Below are positions 56,601 to 64,000 of a stretch of DNA of 64,000 bases, piece by piece. How positions within the stretch are numbered: position 1 is the stretch's first letter; each line of letters begins with the position of its first letter. Both the position numbers and the translations under genes were made by a program. Origin of the DNA: Amyelois transitella (taxonomy: Eukaryota > Arthropoda > Insecta > Lepidoptera > Pyralidae). The notes beneath the pieces were generated by a model that did no database searches, was not told the DNA's origin, and saw only the letters and a program-made list of their open reading frames with translations. The stretch lies in NCBI RefSeq assembly GCF_032362555.1, contig NC_083520.1:9920001-9984000 (forward strand), given 5' to 3'.

Positions 56601-58441
56601 GCGCAATATGAATAATGGTTTTTTGTAAAATCAATGTGTGGGGTAATTCACGAACATTTTCGAGGCATAAGTCTTATATTATCTAAGGTAAACCTAGAGA
56701 TACAAAGAGAGAGATAAGGCATAAGTCTTATCCAACCTATTCAATAGCTCCCACTGATATGTCTTATTTTCACTCTTTCTTACTGAAGTGAAAGAAGATA
56801 TGCCATATCGAAGTGATGAACAGCCTCACAGGCTTCGTAACGAAATGTTAAAAGTATTTTTACAGACATGCATTTTTAAAAAAAAAGCATTTACAAAAAA
56901 AATTGCGTTAATTTAATATGAAAGATTTATTTTAGCTTTTGTCTTGGCTTGAAAAAGGCTCAGTAAATAATAACTATCTTATGATTCCAAGTTTAGGCGA
57001 CATTAATTGCATGGTTTTGGCTGTATGTGGAAATATAGTTTGGCATACATGCATAAATCAGTCAGCAAAGAGTAAAATAATATAAACAGGATTTAGTTAA
57101 TCAACTTTTCTTTTTAAATGTACTGAAGAAGATTGAGTTTGTAAAATCAAAATAACGCTTATTTATTGTTAAGGACTGCATTGATGTGCACTCTAACTTT
57201 TCAGAGTGATTTATAATTAAAAAAACTAACACAATAAAGTGCTAAGCAATATATTTTACTTGAAAACATATTGGCCTTATAGAAATGAAGTTGTTGCGAT
57301 TTATAGAATGTACAGTGATGTTATGAAGCAGCTTCTCCTAAAATGTATCTGTAAATAAAAATAAAATTATTATCAAACTGATGACTGAGGTGTTTTTTTT
57401 ACATACCTACATCAATCAAGAATATTTCCCGGAGGGGTAGGCAGAGTCTAGATCTTTCCACTTTAACACTCATTTGCAATACACAACATTAATTTCGAAC
57501 TGACAAAAAGTCGGTGTGGTTGCCAACTTAAAAAGCGGTTGACATGCAGTTTGGAATTTCGCGACTTAGTTCAACAATGACCAATTCTGAGTTACCTACA
57601 TTAGTTTCATAGCTTATCGATGCTCCTATGGTGAGGTCAAAATATTGTAAAGAACCTTCAGATTAAGGCACTGGATGTGTAGCCATGATCATTTACCATA
57701 TACCATCTTTATCCCATACGGGGAGGAAAGTCCACAGTTTTGAAAAGATACATAAGTAGGGTGCAACTAGATTCAATGGAATTAAGATTAAGTTATCCTC
57801 TAAAGATAACTGGCCTATCGTCTAAAAGAATTATCCCAAAAATATAAACCTGTCCCTTGATTGACTTTTACAATCGACGCAGGAAGAAATAACGGCTGGT
57901 ATACAAATGTAAGAAATCAAAGTGATTTTTTTCGCATGGAGCCATTTCAAAGAAGGTATATCTACTAACTTTTGAAAAAAATAGCAATCAGTCAATGAGA
58001 ATTGTCATTAATCAAGTAAATATAAAAAGCCATAATTCGAACTTGAATAAAACACCTCTTTTACGACCAGGGGTTAAAAATGGTACTTTCCGTTACACGC
58101 ATTAATCGCTGACAAAAAAATGTTATGTTACCTCAGCCTACCTTGTACAACATTTTAAAAATAGTACATGATATTTAAGAACCTATTTTAACCCATTCTA
58201 ATGGTAAAATTATTAAATTATCTTGAATTTTTTTTATAACACATTCACATTATTTATTATATAAAATTGTATGTAAAATTTGTTGAACTGACTGTCAAAT
58301 GCGGAATAGCTATCATGCTAAACGGAACGTATAGGAAATGGCGTTTGTATTTTGTTTGAAATTGAGTTAAGGTCGCCTTGACAACGAATTTAGTGATTTA
58401 CTGAAGAAATTGTTTGATTATTACTATGAATCTACCAAATT
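53676..58441. other. long intergenic stretch, no gene supported
   Basis: Probably begins with the PPP1R2 3' UTR. Contains a SINE-B tail at about 54270-54392, a 22-bp direct repeat (ataatgttattataaatcaatc) near 54000-54040, a SINE-A 3' fragment at 56509-56600 (minus), a LINE fragment at 57405-57465, a family G fragment at 57610-57690 and a degenerate SINE-A at 57690-57860. Confidence 0.5.
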
Positions 58442-61400
58442 ATGGATGATTCCCATAAATTAACATCAGAAACAGCCGATGGCAAGGTAATTTTACTCTG
58501 AATTCTATTGCTTTTTACCGATCAAACTTTCACGTTATTTATATTCGTTGCTCCGTTATAAATAGGACACTATTGCATAGCTGCATAGATTATCACCTGT
58601 GTTACGAGGCGATATTGTTCCACAATTGATGAGCTATCGATTTTGTTAGGTTTAATTCAAAAATCTCAAATAGGAATTACGAAACTTGGTCGTTATTCCG
58701 TCTCCATTTCCCCACTGTCGTTTATTTATATTTTTTAATTATTTTTAGAACTTTCTTCCGGATGTCGTGCATTCCCAACAGATTCCCGCGCTAGCATCAG
58801 CCGGCAACGATAACCAAACCGGAGATAATACATCATTCCAAAACTTGGAAGGCGACAATATTCAACATGCCGTTGGCGACACCGATTCGGAATCCATATC
58901 AGAACATTTACCTTCTGGAGTTGATGAATCTGTTGATGACTCCCTTGATGTTACCAATAGTAATGAAACTCATGACTTACTCAAAGTCCAAACGGAACAA
59001 GAGAAAGATTTGAGAAGTGATGTAAATGTTGAGTTTCCCCACTCACTCACCAGTGAGAACCCTAGTGTCAATGAACCAAGTAAACAGAGTTCATCAGAAC
59101 CCCTGGATGTCAATGCGATTTCTGACATGCATTTAATAAGCGAAGAAAGTCCTGTAAACTTAGCACTATCTTCAGATATCTCCAAAGAACTGGAAACACA
59201 AGAGACAAAGTCACAGTCCCCGGCAGATACACCTCAGATAAGTCAACCAGTAACACCTGAACTGTCTCCAAGAGAGGACAAATATGATGATTCTTTGAAT
59301 GATGACTTGAGTTTAAAACAATTATCCAATACAGATAATTCATTAGAGAAGTTTAGCAATTCCCTTGAACAGAATGCAGAATCCCTAGAAGTCCAAAGTT
59401 CAGGGTCAGAGGAGATAATAAAATTAGATATAAGAGGTCAAGGTGTGCCAAAGTTTTCTGTACCAACAGCAAAAATAATATTTGGGCCTCCGCCTGAAGG
59501 GAGCACTGTTATTGGACCAGATATAGAAGCGATTCCAGTTTTTCCAAAGCTCCTATCGCCATTCCTAGTTGGTTCAGGGGATAATGTTAAGGTTGAAGAA
59601 ATATTCGATTTTGATGAAGAGCAACCAAAAGAACCATCTCCAGAAAAGTCATTATCATCGTCATCAGACAAGAGTTTAAGTGACAAAATAGAGCAGAATG
59701 ACTTGTTGATTGAGGAAATTGTTATTGAGGATGATGCTAAAGACAGTGTTAAAGATGATCCATCGTTAACGCCTCAGAAATCTTTAGCACCGGAGGATGT
59801 TTCCCTCAGTACTTTGACTACAGATTATAAGACGATATGTGAAGAATATCATGAAAAGGTACTGGTTGTAGCCCACGGGTTATGCTTCTGTGCTTACCTG
59901 CTCTGTGCTTTGTCCCTAATATGCATTTTACTCCTGGTCCTTGCACCCATGGCATGTTACGTCCTCATGGTGTATAGATTGCATGTCCTTATCTATGAAT
60001 ACATCAGAAAGTACTGTTTGTTTGTGTTGAACTCATAACCATTTCATGTTTATTGTCTGTAAATATTTCACATTGGTTTTCAGTTAATAAATATTCATTA
60101 GCATAGTGAAAGTTGGTTTATTTTTGAATAACTTGAGCATTTTTATTGACAAATGCAAATATAAGTTTGATATGGGGTTTCTCTTGGTAATAAGTATCAT
60201 ATGGATTTATTTATTATGGATATCATTTCTTATTAATTTTTATTATTATGAAATAATGTACATTTGCTTCGTTTTTTGGAAGTGTTTTGTATTCTACAAA
60301 GAGTTATTAAAAATTTTTGATGCATTCGTTAGAAAAAAAAAAATGATTTAGGTAGTAAAATAAGACACTTTTGCAAAGGAATATTTGCAAAGTTAAAACA
60401 GTTTGAACGACCATGTGGTTTTTGAAAAAAAAAGAAACATTAAATAGTAATTATATTGTGTCAGCATTATATTCACTAAAATATGTAGTTAAATAAATCT
60501 ATTGTGTTATAAATACCTCATTTTCTATACTCGTTATCTAAGAAAATATCCAAATAAATCTATGGGTATGCTTAACTTGTCAGTCAAGTTCCGTCACTCA
60601 GTCTAATTGTTTACTTGTTAAAGGCTCAGCTGATGAAACCCACACATGATACACTATACTCATGCTATCAAATGATTTTTCAAGCACAATGTCCATTGTA
60701 AGCATTCCATTACAAGCATAATGTTTCTATAACACATTTTGCTTGCGACTGCTTCTATGTGTTGTTTTTTTTTGTATTGAATGCCATCTGTCCTTTCAGC
60801 TTGTGCATTTCGAAGATGCTATCACGCAACGCGACGAACTAATCGAAGAACTGACCGTCTCATTGCAGAGATCGGTCCGGGAACGCGATGAGATCAAACT
60901 GGAAAACGAGCATTTAGTAAACGAAGTTCAGAACTTGCAACATATCGTGGGTGAAATGTCCCAGTCTGACCACGATACTGTAAAGGGACAGTTGTCTGAT
61001 TTCATGAAATACCAAACCATGGTTAAAGATGATAGTACGAAATTTTATTCAGCTTTAATGAGTGGAGGCTCGTCTTTACAAAGTTCTAACGGTGAAAAAG
61101 ACATGGAAAATGAGGAAATAACGGTGAACTATTCCAAATCGGATTTGAAGTCTTCCGAGTCATCTGATGACTTCCAGACTGGGTTTGAGAGTAAATTGAC
61201 AATGGTGATGAATAAGTTTGACGAATATATTGAAGAGAATTTGAGGAATAAACTCAGGGAGAGTTTGATACAGGTTTTGTGTGATGAAATTGGTAAGATT
61301 CGTATAGAGTCTGATACAGAGGTTAAGGAGTTGGAAGCTCAGATTCAACAAGACAAACATTCATATGCTGTGGAGATCAGACGGATTAGAGAGTTGCTAT

Positions 61401-63380
61401 CGTCTGTCAAGGCCGGGAATGCGGATATAGACGCGTTGCGAGAAGAACTCAGTCTAAAACACGAGAAAGAGATGGAGAATTTGAGGACGTATTTTGAAAA
61501 GAAATGCTGCGACATGGAGAGAAGGTATGAATGCTTATGTTTTTTACTACTTGTTTTCCTTTTACCATAAGTAATTTTACTAATAGTGCATTTAATTTTT
61601 CTTGCTGTCAAGGCTTCCAAGAAGGTAAGCGATTCATATACATGATCTAAAGATCAGACTAAATTTAATCCCTTACTAATATTATAAATGCGATAGTCCG
61701 TCTGTCTGTTTGTTCCGCTTTCACAGATAAACCGCTGGACCGATTTTATTAAAATTTGATATGCATGAGTTAAACCCGCGTTTTAACAAAGGATACTTTT
61801 TTTATAAAATCAGGCCCTAAAATATTAAAATGAAGGAAGTAACATTATACGCTAACGAAGTCGCTGTTACGCTGCTAGTTACCTATTAACGTGTCCAATA
61901 CGTCAAAGCTTAATTTGTTCCTAAAAAGTAATCTACCAGAATTAAAGAAGGCCTTCGTCCAAGAGGAATCTGATGAGATAGTGGTTTTCCTGTCTAAGGG
62001 TATCCACCACCTATAATTAATAAGGGACTAGTGTGAATACATTTCTCTGTAGTTCCAGCCTCATCAAACAATTTATTGTACTAAGTAATAAGTACATAAA
62101 TAACTAGCGACCCGCCCCGGCTTCGCACGGGTGCAAAATTCGGAAAAATTAGGTATACATAAAAACCTTCCTCTTGAATCACTCTACCTGTTACAAAAAA
62201 CCGCATCAAAATCCGTTGCGTAATTTTAAAGATTTAAGCATACAGACAAACAGACTAAAATAGCGACTTTGTGTTATACTATGTAGTGATAATTGCCATT
62301 ATGACGTCAGCTATTCGGAAGAGGTGTGGCGCGGCCGCGCGTGCGCGTCGCGCAGCTCGCTGTCGTCGCCCGAGCCGCTCGGCGCGGGCGGCGACTGCGT
62401 GCGCAGGCGCGCCCGGAGCGCGGAGTTCCCGTCCTTGTCTCTGGAGGTTTGTACTCTTGCTTTTGTAAGCTTTTTCAAAGAAAACGCTCTCCTAATGACA
62501 GCAGTGCAGCCTTAGTATTTTTTTGAAAATATTAATCCAATGGAATCTCTGTGGTTTTTATCAGTGTTCTTATATATGTACTAGATATATTTAATTTTTT
62601 TATATATTGCGAAATAAATAAAAAAAATGAGCCATTGAAGCATACATGGAGATGTTAAAATGATACAATGATAACTCCGCAGTCCACTCCACTGGAACAA
62701 GCTCTAAAGCAGACCTGCAAGAAGTACGAGCAGCAAATAGAAGAGCTGAAGGTGGAACACCTGGCTTACGTCAGCGAGCTGCAAACCACACATCGGGAGA
62801 CCATCGTCTCGCTGGAGGACCAGGTTGGTTTGGATTCAATGATTCATATCCGGCTCGAAGGATCATTATTTAATGTTTATTTATTTCTTATAGTTATGAT
62901 GCGAAACCCAATTGATATTTTCCAATTGCCCTTTATTCATGAACTTTAAAGGCAATATGTCTTATGTTTTTTCTTTCTACTAGTCTAGTTAAAGTAATGC
63001 TCAAAAGATATAGAAAATCAGGAATGATAGTTTTGAATCTCAATTCTATCATTAAGCCAAACAGCTGAACGTGGCCTTTGTCAAATTACACACATTGGTC
63101 TTCGAAGTAAGTTCTAACGATATATTATCGGGTTCTACTGCGTCACGTTACGGACAAGCTCACTTCCACTGTGTCACAGAGGTTGAGTTTGGGAAACATT
63201 GCTTCTAATAAAATGACTTGTTACTGACATCAATTTTTTTCTATTAAAGAACTCCTCACTAATTTAACTTTCCATTTTTTTTTACAGATAACGCAGTTGA
63301 AAGCTCTCATACACACTTCGGAGAACCCTGAAGGGAATGTGTCAGTTTACCAACAGGACATTGATTTGGAACTCGAAAAG
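58442..63380 (+). CDS. large coiled-coil protein, possibly AKAP9/pericentrin-like (5' part)
   Basis: Six exons visible: 58442-58486, 58749-59858, 60800-61524, 62311-62446, 62683-62823, 63288-63380; phases agree and 750 codons are read before the window ends. The first 385 residues are acidic and Ser-rich, with no known fold; a Pro-rich segment (FGPPPEGSTVIGPDIEAIPV) lies near 265-285. From about 386 on, long coiled coils start with FEDAITQRDELIEELTVSLQ, which recalls the N-terminal coiled coil of AKAP9/AKAP350 and pericentrin, scaffolds of the centrosome and Golgi. The expected C-terminal PACT domain would be outside. Exon 62311-62446 is very GC-rich and encodes a low-complexity Arg/Ser/Gly linker. 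The start ATG at 58442 is followed by 15 codons and a good donor. The assignment is from memory of the family; another golgin-like protein is possible. Confidence 0.65.
61679..61878 (+). mobile_element. mini-Helitron, 200 bp
   Basis: Starts TCCCTTACTAATATTATAAA after A, ends gttacgctgCTAG before T; intron of the coiled-coil gene. Confidence 0.75.
62104..62289 (-). mobile_element. mini-Helitron, 186 bp, complete
   Basis: Minus strand: TCACTACATAG... to ...ggggcgggtcgCTAG, flanked A and T. Same family as 15450-16334. Ends 21 bp before exon 62311-62446. Confidence 0.85.
63020..63200 (+). repeat. SINE-A fragment joined to a possible SINE-B remnant
   Basis: 'gaatctcaattctatcattaagcc' to 'gaacgtggcct' is SINE-A; then 'caaattacacacattggtcttcgaagtaagttc' resembles a reversed SINE-B 3' part. 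Confidence 0.55.
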
Positions 63381-64000
63381 GTCAGTTAATCATGTGCTAT
63401 ATTTTTATTAGTGTCTGTGTGTTAATAATCCGTTAATTAAGCACTAAAAATATATCTAAGGATATTTGAAAAACTTATCCTTAGATTTGTGGTAAAACAT
63501 TATACCTGTAAGCATTTTCTATGAAAGTTTATCAATGCTATTGTTTATAATAAGTTTTTCAGCGGCCATTATGAAGACTACTCCCAAAATTTGTGCAGGC
63601 CTTAATAATAGCAGTTTTAACGCGCATATCTGAATGTTATTCCCCTGTGATGAAACATTTTTGGTTTTATAATTGACATAATAATTCTAGACGCATGATG
63701 TTAACAGATTTTTTTTTTTAAGTTTTATTTTTGTAACCATTGTGTTCATAATATTTGCAAGCAGGGGAAAGATGACGAAAATTGACCATTTCGTGCAGAG
63801 CTTATGGTGGCTGGTGGCGACTCATTCATTCACCAAAAAAAAATATAAGGAAAAGGGAAAATTTTAATCTGGCAACACTTTACAACAGGGTATTTTGAGT
63901 AAAGTTAATAGAAACAAAGACTTATTTGAAACTAAGTGGAAGATTGCTTTGTTATTGTTATTTATTAACCAGTATAAGATAATACCACACGATGTATAAA
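63381..64000 (+). other. intron of the coiled-coil gene to window end
   Basis: AT-rich, no exon with both splice sites seen; the next coding exon is presumably beyond the window. Confidence 0.5.

Noticed and set aside
59110-59343. Minus-strand frames within the coiled-coil gene
   Set aside because: Overlap a long, splice-consistent plus-strand coding exon.

Overview
The window reads as AT-rich nuclear DNA of a moth or butterfly (Lepidoptera). Introns are GT-AG, two genes belong to the SmydA (msta-like) class of SET/MYND proteins known from arthropods, and repeats fill most non-coding sequence: about three dozen fragments of one roughly 270-bp SINE-like family with a TATG tail (called SINE-A here), a tRNA-derived SINE (SINE-B), LINE 3' ends, Helitrons and a short Copia element. 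Nothing was searched against a database; gene models come from reading frame, splice sites, phase and paralogue comparison. Layout. 1-3.5 kb: repeats, including a Helitron inserted precisely inside a SINE-A. 3.5-11 kb and 12.2-19.4 kb, both minus strand: two tandem SmydA-type genes with the same nine-exon structure (545 and 546 codons) and similar putative promoters, with a relic terminal exon between them. 23.5-39.7 kb, minus strand: a third, divergent SET/MYND relative of eleven coding exons (534 codons) without an N-terminal MYND finger, with a relic of one internal exon and a long 5' intron. 39.7-48 kb: no coding gene found; repeats, a MITE, a GC-rich promoter-like patch and a perfect 26-bp inverted repeat. 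48.0-50.9 kb: an internally deleted Copia element with LTRs identical by eye. 52.0-53.7 kb: a compact divergent pair, aveugle-like SAM protein (minus) and protein phosphatase inhibitor 2 (plus). 58.4 kb to the end: the 5' part of a long coiled-coil gene, possibly AKAP9/pericentrin-like, which runs off the window. Roles. The three SET/MYND genes look like one expanding and decaying family; copy 2 and the third gene have altered the conserved SET asparagine/cysteine motif, so they may be weak or non-catalytic. Aveugle works with CNK/KSR in Ras-Raf signalling and inhibitor 2 regulates PP1; they share an upstream region of about 600 bp. The most distinctive feature is how often mobile elements sit against splice sites in these genes, in one case duplicating the acceptor itself.
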